64,000 nt of DNA from Phallusia mammillata (GCA_003260075.1 QLIY01000154.1:124001-188000); one strand, 5' to 3'. Positions 1 through 13,466 are shown, counted from the stretch's first letter. Translations and numbers: made by a program. The notes: generated by a model not told the origin, from the letters alone.

Positions 1-1427
1 CAACAACAACAATACTAATAAGCAGTCAAAAAACTTTGACCTTCAACTTAATTTCGTTGGTTCTTGATCATAGTCTTATAGTCAGTCAACTTTTGTTGCC
101 TGATGTGAATGATAAATCAAGTGTTATCTCAATTACTTTTAATCCGTGGGTAATAACTTTTTTTACTACACTTTTGTACTGTTGCAAGTGCATGCTAAAC
201 TTGAAAGGTAATACTTAACCCCAGTATAGCCTTTTTTCTGGCAGTCTTGCAAATAACTGTTTAACCTGCCTACGGAAACCATCTGCTGCTTCAGAACTCA
301 AAGCCCGTGTCAAAAACAATTTCGCAAACATACAATCAAGCACAGTACTTGACGCAACGAAAAGCCGCCAATAAATTTGCAAAACTGCCCAAAATGATTT
401 TTCATGTCTACTGCATGGGTTCCCAAAACGACAAAACTCGCTGAAACCGAGTTTATGATTTATGGTGAGTTATGGCGTCACTTTGCGCAAGCGTGTTTTG
501 GGACGTAGATCACTTGCATGTTGTCAATAACACTTTTACAAACAGTGTAGTCAGTCGGTGCTCGGTAATTTTGCCGAAAAAATTCGGCCGAATCAACCGA
601 ATCATTCATTACGTCACGTAAAGTCGTACGCGACGAGTTTGAAATGAAAACAAAAGTTTATCTTCCAGGCAATTAGTGCAGATAGTTGTGTTTTGTCCTT
701 ATTTGAATTCTGTGGGGTTTAACATTGCTCATGCATAGTTGCCAAGCTGTCAATGAAAAAATATGCAAGATTTTTGGTTTACAGTGGGAAAAGCAATAAA
801 GTATTAAAAATTATAATAATCGACGCGATTTTAGTTAAAATGTAGTTTAATAGATTGCGTGGTACCTTAATAAGTAAAAAAGACACGTTTCACGCTTAAA
901 ATTTGTGTTCGTAGAAAATTCGGTTTCGGCCGAATCTTTGCAAAAGTGGCTGATTCTGCCAAATAAATTCGGCAAACCGAATATTCGGTAAATCTCTAGT
1001 TTAAAGCAGAAGTGCATGGGAGATTTACGTTCAAACCAGTGGAAGATAAACAGTAGGTGATGTAGTTGAAGATGCTAATAAAGCACCAACAAGTAAATAA
1101 TTTGCACAGGCAGTCTTTTTCTATGATACTCTATCCAAAACCTAACTAAGCTTAAAAAAAATTATGAAACGCTTTTTGGTAACATGATATAATTAATGAG
1201 TACACGAAGTCGTGTGTAGCAGATAACGAAATATATTAACAACTGACAATATTTGTGAGCACAGGATGTACATTAATTTGTTGTGTACAGACGTACATAC
1301 TGTAGATGTAAACTATGTGTATAAATAAAAACAGAACAAACTGTTATAGTCTGAGGCATGAAGAAAGATGTTTTAGATTTTCACCCCAAAAGGCTTCAGG
1401 TCCAATAAATATTATTCTCCTAAAACA
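1..1427. other. No gene recognised; possible old transposon at about 550-1000
   Basis: No convincing exon is visible. About 550-1000 is bounded by sequence rich in the words attcggccgaat and accgaatattcggt, which suggests an old DNA transposon. I could not find matching terminal repeats or a target-site duplication, so the family is left open. Confidence 0.3.
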
Positions 1428-2114
1428 CTACAATCTTGTCGAAAGTTCAGGAAATACAGGACGCACTTTTTTGTACGTAATCTTGGCGTGTGTATAAACA
1501 GGCAGTAACTCCAGATTTGGTTTCATGCCAGTGTCCGGGTCCACATAGTCGCAAAACGCGATTTCACGAGTGAAACTAACAGGTTCTTCTTCCTTCATAA
1601 AAACCCTGGCCGTGTGGGCGTTTGCCATCAAAGCTATTTCGCAATCACAATCGAAGCGTTGGGCACATTCCCTCGTCAAACTTTCTGCCTTGTCAAGCAA
1701 TCCATTATTGAATTTGTCCGACACTGCAGCAGCACAACAATGCAGCAATAATTTCGTAGCCCCCAACTCCGTGAAAATGTCCTTGAACATCCATCGCATA
1801 AAACGCAAAAGTGATGAAAGCTCTGGTGAGCAATTTTCATCGGTGCTTAGTTTTGCCTGTGGTGCATCTTTTACCAACACACTGCTTTGAATTATGGCCA
1901 CAAGTTTATTTGAAACTTTATGGAAACACCCGTATGATGTCCCGTTTTTGACCAACTGTTCCGTCTGTTCTATGTTTCTTCTGCCTATTTCCTCATGCTT
2001 TACCTGAAAGATTTTTGCAAGTGAAAGCTGCTTTGAGTAATATTCATACACGAAGCGTTTGGCTTCCTCTAAATCATTTTCAATCAAAATGCGCCACCCA
2101 TATAGCTCCTCCAT
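1428..2114 (-). CDS. GNAT-family N-acetyltransferase-like protein (arylalkylamine type), 228 aa
   Basis: Single open frame of 228 codons from an ATG with a purine at -3 (AAATGG) to a stop, with no intron needed. The layout resembles the arylalkylamine-type GNAT fold. An N-terminal helix is followed by a beta-strand segment GCFHKVSNKLVAI (about residues 81-93), which corresponds to the family's 'GxxDxxxGKLVG' strand. In the C-terminal third, NAHTARVFMK (about 167-176) matches the 'S.RVF.K' helix, and AFCDYVDPDTGMK then PVYTHAKITYKK match the family's 'Y.DY.D..G......PH....I' ending. Such enzymes transfer acetyl from acetyl-CoA to amines in the cytosol. The glycine-rich acetyl-CoA loop (Q/RxxGxG/A) is not obvious, so activity is uncertain. 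It stands alone, upstream of nothing recognisable. Family assignment is inferred from motif layout only. Confidence 0.65.
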   Translation of the reverse strand: MEELYGWRILIENDLEEAKRFVYEYYSKQLSLAKIFQVKHEEIGRRNIEQTEQLVKNGTSYGCFHKVSNKLVAIIQSSVLVKDAPQAKLSTDENCSPELSSLLRFMRWMFKDIFTELGATKLLLHCCAAAVSDKFNNGLLDKAESLTRECAQRFDCDCEIALMANAHTARVFMKEEEPVSFTREIAFCDYVDPDTGMKPNLELLPVYTHAKITYKKVRPVFPELSTRL

Positions 2115-2699
2115 TTAAACAGATATCAGGCCAAAAATACAGACAAACAATTTCAAAGTGTGAATGTTTCACTTTACGGTGGCACGAATATACTTAGATA
2201 TAAGTTCAGTCAGAGGCAGGCTCCATTAGTAAACTATAAAATGTCAATACGAACAAAGAAATACAACAGGTTAACATAACGAGCCACCAAGCAACCACGT
2301 TTCGCTTCGGTCACCTTTCAGTTGCTGCATGCGGATAAGAACCTTCTCAAATAGCGCCATGATTGGCATTATAAGGCATATGGCGAAAACGTGATCAAAT
2401 ACAACGATAATACATCCACAGTCTTATTACAGGTCACCAACACCACTTTTAGGACTGTTGTAAGTACTAGCAATTAGTGTATAAATTAGTGCCCTAAAAA
2501 GTCAGTAAAATTCAAATGATTTTTTCTCTAAAGTTAGTTGATAAAATGTTAACAAAGTAGAGGTAAACAGAAAGACTTAGCAGTTGTGTAATTAGGCAAA
2601 TACATGACAACACTACTTTTTTGCAGTTGTCGTTGGTTGTTTGATTGTAGCTTGGGGAAAAGGATGTTAGTGCTATTGTTTTGTTATTGTCGTCTATTC

Positions 2700-3162
2700 C
2701 AGGGGTGTCAAACTCGTGGGGTTCGGGGGCCACATTGCAGTTTGGAAATTATGCCGAGGGCCGCATGTGATTTTTAAACTAAATCCTTAGTTCACCAACA
2801 TGAGCCAATTACCTGTTGGTTTATGTTTTAAAACTACAGATGTAAAGAAATAGGTTTATATCATCTATATACAATCTATTGACCCCCCAACCCCCCAGAA
2901 TAATTTCCCACTTGATGCACAGATTGAGCTACACAGTGTGAAAATCAGTTTTAACTGTTTATTACGTCATAATCTATATTGTGACGCTAATGGTACTTTT
3001 TTTTCGCATTGTTTGCACACAATAGGCCTACAAAAGCCTCATGCGTATGACTGCTAGGCTGGTAATACCCTTTTCAGTAACAAAAAAAAAAACAATTTAT
3101 TATGATTAGATAAAAACCTGACAAAATACTACAATTGTTGTTGAGTGTTTGTGGGCCGCATT

Positions 3163-3234
<72 letters not shown>

Positions 3235-3245
3235 TGACACCCCTG
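2700..3245. mobile_element. Non-autonomous hAT-type element with perfect 8-bp target duplication
   Basis: The ends are inverted: CAGGGGTGTCAAAC on the left and GTTTGACACCCCTG on the right. Both flanks carry GTCTATTC (2692-2699 and 3246-3253), an exact 8-bp target-site duplication as hAT transposases make. There is no transposase frame inside. A 67-base G run (3166-3232) occupies the right part of the element and is probably an assembly gap, so the true length is unknown. Confidence 0.9.
3166..3232. other. 67-base G run, probable encoded assembly gap
   Basis: Pure G tract inside the hAT element, with no partner tract on the other strand anywhere in the window. Interpreted with the other long G runs as a sized scaffold gap. 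Confidence 0.6.
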
Positions 3246-4453
3246 GTCTATTCTACACTAGAATTAAACTTTTCTGCAGTATCACAATAAACTGTAAAAC
3301 TTGACTCGTCTATTCAACCACTCATTGACTGGTTTTTATTCAGCCGTGTCTGTTCGACTATTGTAAATCGCAACACTAATATTTTTTTACGACTGGGACG
3401 GCACTGAAACGCTAAATGGGTGTGAAAATGCTGATGGTCAGTGCCATTTAGATTCCTGTGAGCTCTTGTAATAACTTAATATACAGTTAATAACCAGTCC
3501 TAGTTTAAAAGAATGTTTACGATTTCTTCATGTTAAGAATTTGTTTTTACATTTGCTGTTTTCCATATTAAACTCTATTAATAGATTTTGCTATCAACTT
3601 TCATCCTTCAGGATTATCTGGCCAAAATACAAAGTTGTAAAAGCGGTAGATCTTAGATTTACTTACTTTTGCATGGACCGTCTGATATAGAAACGCGTTT
3701 TTTGCAATACAAAACCTTGACGCACTAATGATTTCCAGTTTATTGTCGTAGCTTGATGAACTTTGCATAGTAATAATTTGCAGATCGATAGAAGTTGGGA
3801 AACGACATCGTATGATTGAGGCAACAATTAGTGTACACAAGTCAAACTTGTTGTTTTTTGTTTTCAAAGATTTCCAGAATCGCGTTACAAACAACAAGCT
3901 AAGCACAAATTTCAGTTTTTAAAAACTTTGTAATATCCATACAAAGTAAATAGGAAAGGCTGCTTAGGTTATGTCGTAACAAAGTGTTGTGCAGTTTTGT
4001 AAACTGCCTTGAATTCATACGATTACATGTCAATGTTTGTTTTGTATGGCATCGTGCACAAATAAATGTAGTTTGTAAGTGAATTTCCTAATAGTGCTGC
4101 GGTCGAAGAACGTACAAAGTGCATACTTTTAAGTTACAAACAATTCTGGAATAGAAACAGTTCTGTAGGATCAATTCCAATGAAATTTCAAGTTTCCATT
4201 TTAAATCCAAAATAAATACTATGTGTGGTTTATAATGCAGTGAATGATCACAACGGTTGTGTTTCAACATGTCTTCTCAATGTATGCATCTGTCAGTGAT
4301 TGAGTCGACAGACGGAACAATATGTGTTCAGCTGTCGAAAGTTCGAAGCGACGCGTGCCAAGTAGTAGCACAGATATCCATATCTTGTGCACTTTTGTCT
4401 AGATTTGTAATGTTTAACATTTTGCCTTTCGAAAAAGGCCTAATAACCTTTTA

Positions 4454-7400
4454 TCAATGAGGCTTTGTTTTTGCTAAATGCGGTAAAATTTTATCCATAA
4501 AAGTTTTACCGCGGTTGATACTTCCAGTTACTTCCTTTAGCCATGCGAAGGCGTTTTCGCGAAACTGTTTCGCTTCTTCAACACGATATTCCATAGTTAA
4601 ATGCTTTACTCGTTCATACAAGTCCAATGTAACGTCTCGGCGTTCCCGAAAGTGCACCCCTGGTCTGGAAAGCGGCGGACTTAAACCGAGTCTGGGAGCA
4701 AAGAAACTACGCTCTGTACGAGTGCTGCGCGGCACGATAAGCAATGGTGTCGTCTCACTTTGACCCACAGCAGATAACAAGTCGTCCAAATCGATTAAGA
4801 CTAGCCGTCGGCGCGAATCAAATGTATTTATGTATTCCTCCCATGGAGTAAAATCGCATTGCCGAGTCTGATGTAAAAATAAATCTCGTCTCCTAGAAGA
4901 CGCTGCTGATGTCCTAAAAATTGAAAAACCTGTGGGTTTCGTTGCAACATCCTCTTCTCGTCTTCTTCGTTTCAGGACTTCTTCTTCAACAAGCTCAGGA
5001 AACTCTTCTCTTCTTGCCTCTTCCATGTTGATCACTTCATCTAGCACAAGATCCAACATCTGTCGGAGGTTGATGAGAAGATCACGATCAGCCTCCACGA
5101 TCCTCTTCAGACGACGGATGATAAGTAATTGATCCCTGAGAGAGCGTAAGAGTCGGTTTTCCTGAGTCACATTTTGGAGCACTCGATCTCTCTCCAGGAT
5201 GATTTCACGAAGACGTTTATTGTTATTGATCGGGAGGCGACTTTCTAGTTCTTCGTTGGCCTGAAAAATGATAATTAATAGGAGTTAATAAGCGAAACAT
5301 GAAAGCTTACAAACGTTAGAGTACTCGTGTCACTTTTATTATTTGACCATAGTCAACTGGTTTTTTTCAGAAAAAACAAAAACCAATTCAAGTTAATCTA
5401 TAATTTTTTTCTGTGTAATTTGTTTTGTCAAACAAACTGTAATTTTCGTCCGACGAAATCAGAAAATTGCTAATTGATTACAAAACTCGTTGCAAAAAAA
5501 CGTCGTAAGCGTTTCTTCAATACTCCAATCTTAAGTTAACATTATGCTTTGTAAATCAGAAATCGGTTTCGTCGAAAATACTGACCTGGTTTGAAATTTC
5601 TTCCGCTTGTTCGGCGGCCAATCGAAGCCGTTCAATTTCTCGTCGAATTCTCCTCAGGCTCTCGGGTGCGATTTCTGGAGCGGTTGAGTTATCCTCGTGT
5701 CCAGTGTTATCTAAAGCATTATTCAGCACTCTCTGTGCACCCTCTTCCAGATTTAGTGCATTCTTTCTAGCAGCTCCCATGTCTTGCTCGTTCGAGTTTA
5801 AAAATCGGATCTAAATCATTGCAAACTAATAGTTAGAAGGCAACCAATACTTACACAAAATCGTTTGGTTATGGTGTGTACTTGCGAAGAGGTTTAAGAA
5901 TAAAGAATAAAGAAAAAAAAATAAAAGTTTGAATCTAATGATTCAAGTTGCCTGCAATCTTATTTAGATTGCCTGTTTATTGTGCAAAAGGATCGTTTAA
6001 GGCAGGCCAAATAAATTAGATATGAAAATGGTAGAACCGTCTTTACATAAAGCAAAACCATTTGTAATGCTTTTATGGCAATGTGTTTGCCTTTACTTTT
6101 TACCAATAGACAGCCAAATTAACCTGCACGTAATTTAATGTGAAAACTGACAGTTGACATGACCATATTCTAATCTTACATAACAATTTGGTAACAATCA
6201 TCCGTTGGGTAATTTAGGACCAATTTTTCGAGTCAAAAATTCAGTTTTTTTCGAATCGTTTGGAACAACCCATAGTTTCCTAGTGCTAGTCCACCGAATA
6301 AAAAAAAATATTTTACACCACTTACAGTTTGAATGATGTCATCAATTTCACGCGGTGCTTGATTCCGATCAATGCCGAGTTGGTTGAGAAACGATTGAAA
6401 GAGTTGACTGGCCCGAGCGTCTAGAGTTGCAATTACTTCTTGTTTTGCAGTGACCTCTCTGTTAAAAAAGTGGACCTTGTTTGAATATGCAATAGTTGAC
6501 AAATTACTAAAATTTATTTATGTCCAAAGGGTTTTAAAAAATTAGATTAAAATTAGATAAATTCTTAACTGGAGTAACAATACTTCAAATGCATTCGATC
6601 CCGAAAAAAATAAGCTTGTTTAAATGCTTAGCAACAAAACTTCGGTAGGAAATGCTTAACATAAAATCTTTGGAGTTAATCCCCGTTTAAGGCCAATTAT
6701 GTCCTTGAAAATTCACCGCTCTTGAGGTACTCGTTTACAACCCACAATGACAAATCATTGATCTTAAAAATCGTAACACACCGCACTTTGTGTAGGTTGT
6801 CCGAAGGTTTTTAAAAAAGTAAAACAAAATTGACCGGGACTAAGTAGGGTTAATGAATTTGTGCCCTCGGGTATTAGCTAAATTTGGAAAAATTGCAAGT
6901 GGGTGTAACCGCAAAGATATATTTACAGTCACCGGCACTGCGGTTTTTAAACTACACAACTGTATTTTCCACCAATGAAAACTGATGCAATTATGCTCCT
7001 AAACTAAGGCAAGCCTAAGTGTTTTAACCATTTAACTGCTGAGTTTGTTGTGATAAAAAATAATGTTTAGACACGTTCTTGCTCTTTAAGCAATGATAAG
7101 TTAAAAAGATACATGTCCGTCGCAACTTGGAATTTAAATGTGTTATATGCAGCCTACGCAATCCCACGAATGAGATTTTTTGGTAATTAAGTTCAAGTAT
7201 GTAAATGGCAACAAGTTATAATGATGTACAAACATTCTTGTCTAGAAATGGCTTACAAAATTCCTCACCGCTGAGCTAACGACTCCCGGTCATGCAGTTC
7301 TTCAATCAAACCGGTCAAATCGGCTTCTAGTGATGAAAGTCGATCAATCTGGTTCATTGTCCACTGCGAAGTTGGATAACATGAGCTACAGAGAAAAAAA

Positions 7401-9654
7401 TATTCAGAATAAAAACTTGACATTAAAACGCATACACTGGAACAATGCCAGGAGCATAACAAACAGTTTTGTCGATAACAGTAAACGATCCAACAGTCTG
7501 CAAACATGACATTGGCAGGTAAAAAGGTCAAAGTGCTATCCTTGCAGGCACGTTGAAGATATAATATTTGCTGCAATGTTTAATGTTTTGCGACCGTATC
7601 GACCAAAAATCTAATTTACGTTGAGTGAGATAATAAATATAGCAGTGGGGTATAATTGTTCGATTTTCGGCATGCCCAAACACCGCATGACGTCACAATG
7701 GTTTGTTTCGTAGTAAAAAATACAGGCTGGGCGATTGATAGGAATCCCGTTGTTCACCCTAAAACTTTCTCGGTGGAAAAAGTTTGATCAGGTGTCGTGA
7801 TTACAGGCTATTTGGGGTAAACCTATCGCATTGAGCCGGTTGGTTTTCATCAAAAGCGCCCCAAGGGAACCGGGAGATACAATCTCTGTCTCACAAGAAA
7901 TCACTGATGCCGAACTGCAAGCACAAAACAAATTGCGCAAAACCTGATGATCTCTACTTAGGACCTATGAGTATTTATTGTTTGAAACAAAATTTTTGTC
8001 AATTTTATATGTAAGTTATACATATATACATCTATGCATATAGATTTTTGCGGGGGGAGTCATGTCCACATAAAATTATCTTATAAGATTTTCTGAAAAT
8101 GAAATAAAGATAAAACCAGGCACTCTTTGCACAAAATATCAGACGAACATTTCAAGTGGCATTACTGACACCGCCAAGTGGCCTGTCGTTATGGCAACTA
8201 TGTAATCGTGTATTTACAGTCAAATTGTACTATACTCAAAGCCACACAACGTGTAAAGCCACTTGTAGCAAAAGCATCCCTTCGACACACCAAATAGCAG
8301 TAATTTTCTGCATAAAATTGGACAAAAGCAATTGTTCACGCCCAGATGGCAATGTATCGCGTTAATAAAACCCGTCATTATGGCACTATATGTGAAGTAA
8401 CGTTTCCGTTTTCGTGCACTTTAAGCCCATGTTTATAGAAAATATGGTATTTTTCTTTCCCACGTGGTTCCGTTCGAATTATGAATGGAGTGTTAAGACA
8501 GGTACATAATTCCAACACAAAATTTCGACCAATATTGTTGAGCGTTCGATAACTGCGATTTAAATGAAGTTAAGTTACAAGGTAAGAATTTGAAGCTGTT
8601 TTTTGTTTTGATAGTTCGTTTGTTAAGGGTTTTTAACCGCTCCACGTAAAATGTTAATTTGTATGCAAATAAATTACACCAGCAATCTTTCAATTGAATA
8701 AACTTACCACCGACTTGCAATCGGCACATTGGTTCCATCCAGGCAACATTTCCTGTGAGTCTGGCTCAGAACTCTTCCTAAACAACACATACTTGCTTCT
8801 GAATTAAACGGACGTCCTCCGCAGCAATGAGTGGCTCGTCCTCCTCCAGTTCTTGCTCTTACCGGCTTTTGTGTTGTACCTTTGCAGAAACGGAAAGTTT
8901 AAAAATATTTGAGATGGGTATATTTTGCTTGGTGAATATAGCGACACAACCGCACTGAAACAGTCACCGGGTCAGAAATAGCTGCACAACATTGAAATGT
9001 TCCAATATTTTGCATGATGACTTTCTTTTACTTGCGTTTAATGACTTATTGTTTAAGAATGTTTTGGAAATCTTAGAAAACAACTTTTTATAAGCAGCTA
9101 GGTTTTGTTAGGCTGAGTTAACACTAAGCCAAGCATGCACCGCACGTGTTGTTCTCTGTTTGCTAGAGGTAGTTGCTTAAGGCATTTGATTGGAAGTCCT
9201 TGCGTTTCTTATCTTTGCGCTTATCGTGACGCCGTTTGCGTTTTTTGCCCTTTTTCGTTTTGTTCATTGCGGTTTTTACTTTGGAGTGTTGTTACTCTTA
9301 TGAAGGCCAGAACAGGACGTTGAAACGTCGGTTACATTTGTCAGAACGTAATTTAGCTTTTATATGAAGCCTGGTAGCAACAGTTTATATAAAGCATACA
9401 CCGTTGTTAAATGGTTTAAAAGTCATCGTTGGCATTTAATGCAAAGATAAGAAAGCTTGACCCAAAATAACTGCGTCAATATGCATTAATCCGGCCAATA
9501 CAAAAGATGAACCAAACTTACTGGTGACAACCAAAGTACCACTGGAGCTAGCTTGACATGGCAACCGGTTGATGACTTGAAGCTTTGCCAAATCCATCAA
9601 CAGCAACAACAAGGTACATAGGAAAATCCGATTCGTAGGTTTAGTTGTCATCAT
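4454..9654 (-). CDS. Secreted galaxin-like/coiled-coil protein, six exons, 528 aa
   Basis: Exons: 9654-9522, 8879-8708, 7385-7269, 6458-6326, 5810-5586, 5260-4454. All junctions are GT-AG and the phases agree (1, 2, 2, 0, 0). The ATG at 9654 starts a signal peptide (FLCTLLLLLMDLA, about residues 10-22). Exon 2 carries three paired cysteines, HCCGGRPFNSEASMCC followed by KCCLDG, which is the di-cysteine pattern of galaxins (first known from coral skeletons) and galaxin-like proteins. Exon 3 begins with two more cysteines (RCSCYP). From there the chain is charged and heptad-like (LSSLEADLTGLIEELHDRE; then EIERLRLAAEQAEEI and the 268-residue last exon), so a long coiled coil is predicted, ending in a less regular basic tail with RRRREED. 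N-glycosylation sites include NST and NVT. Likely role: an extracellular oligomeric matrix protein (inference). The ATG at 5780 is internal, because upstream exons splice in frame onto 5810. Confidence 0.8.
9292..9350 (+). repeat. Degenerate copy of the hammerhead-like repeat
   Basis: CTTATGA (9297-9303), a hairpin-forming spacer, then GAAACGTCGG and TTACATTTG match the layout of the better copies at 22966-23046 and 53322-53398. The core CTGATGA has become CTTATGA, which removes a required G. It lies in the first intron of the galaxin-like gene, opposite its coding strand. Confidence 0.45.
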
Positions 9655-10992
9655 TTTCGCCCACAAATTCGCCATGCAGAGATGTAGTGCTAGTTTGGGT
9701 AATCCGTGGTGTAAGACAAAAAAGCTTATCGCATACACAGGGTCTCTTCAAATTTTGGTCTAGCATTTTATGGTTAGGATCCACATTGAAGCATTGTGTG
9801 GCTATAAAGTTTAACTATTCTATATCGTGATCTGTGGATATTAAAAGTAGTGTCCGTGATCAACAAATAAAGTTAGAACGACTGACCGCCAAGGCGCTGA
9901 AATGATCTCGAAATGACGTTATGTGGTTGTAATCCATTATAAAACCCAAAATGTCGCCTCGAAGTTGGCTTTGACTGACATGAACGGTCGTGGTGTAACA
10001 ATAGCATTCCTGTCAACAGGTTACGTCATCCAGCCCACATAATCTCTACCCTTGTGTAAACCTGTTGGTCTCTTTTCTTATTTGTAGAAAACACATTTCT
10101 AGTTGTAACTTCAAAGCCCCATACCTATTTAGGATATAGTTTTGTGGCCGCTGCAAACATTAATGCTATTTTCGCTGTGGATTGAACGCGAGGTTAAATA
10201 CGGTGTGTCTTGTTCGATAGCATCCATAGCTAGTGCATTTTCTATCGCTAAACAACGTAGGGACTGTTCGTAATAGCAATTTGTATCAAGAGAACAAATG
10301 CCCTTAAGATTTATGCAACAATACAGTGAAATATTTTACTTGCACAATACCAAATTTTCTGCTATATTTCAAAACACCTCATAACTTTCCTCCTTGTCAT
10401 TGTCTTCAGTTTTACCGACAGAACCGTAACTTTAGACCTCCTTTGGCACTTTTTTGTCATAATTCTCGATATACATTGCATTGACACTGTTACAAGTCAT
10501 TTTGTGCGTCATGCCTAACTATTTCCTTTAACTCTTATTATAGTCTATGTTTCAACTTAGCCCAGCATTTTGGTGCCCAATAGCGTGACAGTCATTTAGA
10601 TTCTACACCTGTTGCAACTGTATCTGTACAAAGAGACAGAAGTTATAGCAAATATACCGCCTTGAGTCAATTATGCACTTGTTTAAATAGCTACAGCTGT
10701 TTAAGTATGCTCTTAACGAACAAAATTGCCAAAATACGTAACAATTTTCTCAGATCACTGGCTAAATTAAATACAACTGCTAACTATCGCCAATTTGAAA
10801 GGCTTATTTCTTAAACAAGCGCTATACTCGATTTTCAAACTTATTTTGTTTATTTAGTCTGCACGCGTAACGATATATATAGCATTTTTGTACCACAAAT
10901 GTAGACTGCTTAGGTTTCAAATATGCGATTATGTCAACTTTAAGCATTTACAGGGTACTCTTAAACAGTAAACTACTTAACATTGGTCTAGG

Positions 10993-11190
10993 TTATTGAG
11001 CAAATCTAGCCACATTTATACCTCTAACGTACATTAAAGTAAAAACTACCGCTAAAACGATTAAATTCAATGTGTCTGCAAAGCCCTCTCTATCAACTAC
11101 TGATTCCAATTGTGCTGGCTTAACAAGCCGCGTTGATCCTTTATATGCGACGCTGATCTCTCTGTGGCTCGAGGCGCCGAGTTGCTTCAT
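10993..11190 (-). CDS. Possible small single-pass membrane protein, 65 aa
   Basis: ATG at 11190 (context AAGAACATGA) opens a 65-codon frame: a polar basic N-terminal half followed by one hydrophobic segment (TLNLIVLAVVFTLMYV, about residues 40-55) and the end RGINVARFAQ. GC content is locally higher than in the surroundings, especially in the first half and upstream, which hints at coding DNA. The frame stays open upstream without another ATG, so this could be the end of a spliced gene instead of a complete small gene. I do not recognise the family. Confidence 0.3.
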   Translation of the reverse strand: MKQLGASSHREISVAYKGSTRLVKPAQLESVVDREGFADTLNLIVLAVVFTLMYVRGINVARFAQ

Positions 11191-13327
11191 GTTCTTATCG
11201 TTCGTCGCTGGTCGTTCGACCGATTTAGTCCGACATGAACGTTGTTTGTTTCCACGAGAACAAGCGTTGGCGCGAAGCCGGTTACACTTTTTGCTTTGGA
11301 TATTTTTTAAAGAAACGCGTTAAGCTGGTGGGAAAAGCTTTCGAGAAAATCCGCATTAATTGTCAGGTTCATCATGTCAAGACAATGTAAAAACGAATTA
11401 AGAAAAATATCTTGGCCTGGTTATAGCTGCCGCATATGGCTTGGGACGAACACAAAACGCCTAAATATGTATACACATGTAGTTTAACCTTGAACATATG
11501 TCGCTTCTAAATTACCGTATTTTGAACGTTGTTGTGGTACTTTGCGATGATTTTATTATATTTCAATACTTATTTTTCTGTTTTCTGCAACTAAATTTAT
11601 TATGTTATGTAAACCCTTAAGGTCTACATAGTTGGATTCTATTTGAATAAGACAGTGACGCTGTCTAATCGCCATGATGAAATATGTATATACATGTTCA
11701 ACCAAATGTGTGATTACATTCAAAATTTACATGTTCACATAGAATTAATAAGCTTGACAATTAATCACATAATCCCTTATCACAAATCCAATCGCCACAG
11801 TTCCACTTGTTTGAACATTTAAAAGCGCCTTGCATGCTGACGTGAAATCAGAAATTACAGACAATAGCCTGCGTTTCCCGTCAGTTTAAGTTCGGCGGGA
11901 GATGATCTACGCAATTTTCGTGTCTACCACTTCACACCTTGCAAAGTGGATTCTTACCGCAGCTCAACCGCAAAGTAGAGCCCAGCGACGGTTATCTTTT
12001 GAAATTCCCCACTACTGCGACAAATCGTTCCAAAAGTTTGATTTGAAAGGGTTTATGTTTATTGTTTCACATCTTAAAGTTTAGAAGGCTACGAAACAAA
12101 TAATAAATCAAAAAGCCGTGCATTTGAAAACTTGACATAAACTATTTTTTAAGATGATTGCTGTGTAAACTAAGCAACATCCAAGATTTCAAAATTCAAA
12201 GTTGTACTTTTTATTATTTAAAAACTTTATTGTCTGCATACGACACCAGAGAATATATTTTCTACGCGTTAACTATTTACTAATTATCTGCGCTCTATAC
12301 ATTTTACACATTTTTTTTTGAATAAACAACCAACATATATACCTGAAACGACGACGATTTTTAGCTGCCATAGTAGTAAAATGCAACCTTTTACCATTGA
12401 GCAACCATAAAGGTAAACAAGAAGCTTTATACAACATAACGACGTTAACTTAAACTTAGCAACTACTGCCACGACCTTTTAAATTGGCGACCGGCGAAAA
12501 AGGTAGACAAGACATACCAATTTGTTACTTCTCCTATCGCTACTTTCTCGTAAGATCTCTGTGGGGAAACACTAAGACAATGTGTCATATCTGTTAACCT
12601 TTTTCTATACGCCTGCACACTTCCTTAAGGCTTGAAGTTTCTCCTTTTTAAAAACATTTCGTATTGCGAAACGCTGTACACGGATGTGCTCATGAGTTCC
12701 GTGACGAATATAACGGCCCAAACAGACGTAAAAAGCGACATGGTAAAACTGATGTAGCCTGTGTTACTAATGAAACATAAGTATTTGCCAAAATGGTTGA
12801 ATACTAGTGCATTTTTTGTCTGTTTGGACCGTTATTTTTTATCATTAAATTTCGTATTGCGTTTAAAGATCAATAATATTTTTCAATTTTTTTTTGTCGA
12901 AGTCATTTTCGTGATTGACTCAACAGAGCTTGCCTATGAACGTAAGTACACCTCTTCCGGCAGAAACAGTTGTAACATGACCTCACACGAAGTGGCCCTG
13001 CAAACAATATACTGTCCTTCACAAAAATAGCGTAACAACTACCTTTTTGGCGGAAACATTTCTTAAGCCTGGCCCAGGAAACGTGAACACAACAACAATG
13101 GCTCTCCTGATAAACAGGAAACAACAGCAGTTGTACCACAATCATGACACTTAGCTATAAGCTTGTAAACACGCTGTGTCATATAATAACGTAGGTTTAG
13201 GCGTCATAAGCTGGGTTGTGGCAAGGAATGTGGTCGCGCAGAGTGTGAAAATTTGTAGTTCTCATGCGGCTGTCTTACTCGGTCATATGAAGGCTAAATT
13301 TTGATCTGCTTTGTGTTCATTTTTTTT

Positions 13328-13466
13328 TCTAGCTTTGTGGGCGACCTTTTTTCTATTGCGGACCTTTTTTGAAACTAAAATTTTATCTCGGACTGGCCTT
13401 TAAAAAAACTACACATATTTAGCAACGAAAAGTCCTAAATTAGTGCTCGCCGACCACAGGTTTAGT
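13328..13466. mobile_element. Degraded hAT-type relic (GTCGGCAACC family)
   Basis: gggcgaccttttttctattgcgg on the left and gctcgccgaccacaggttta on the right are diverged versions of the ends seen at 17454-17570 and 28473-28718, with the same interior (gaaactaaaattttat, aacgaaaagtcctaaattag). Target duplication is no longer recognisable. Confidence 0.55.

Larger units (their letters stand above)
2115..4453. other. Intergenic region, contains one hAT element
   Basis: Apart from the hAT-type element at 2700-3245, nothing is recognised. An open frame of about 100 codons on the minus strand at 3601-3906 has no recognisable motif and is not called. Confidence 0.4.

Noticed and set aside
4454..5182. 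Start codon at 5182 for the coiled-coil exon
   Set aside because: It is a GTG in the middle of an open segment that extends to the acceptor at 5261-5262.
5556..5780. ATG at 5780 as the start of a short coiled-coil gene
   Set aside because: The frame continues upstream to an acceptor at 5811-5812 and joins in phase with three further exons and a signal peptide, so this ATG is internal.
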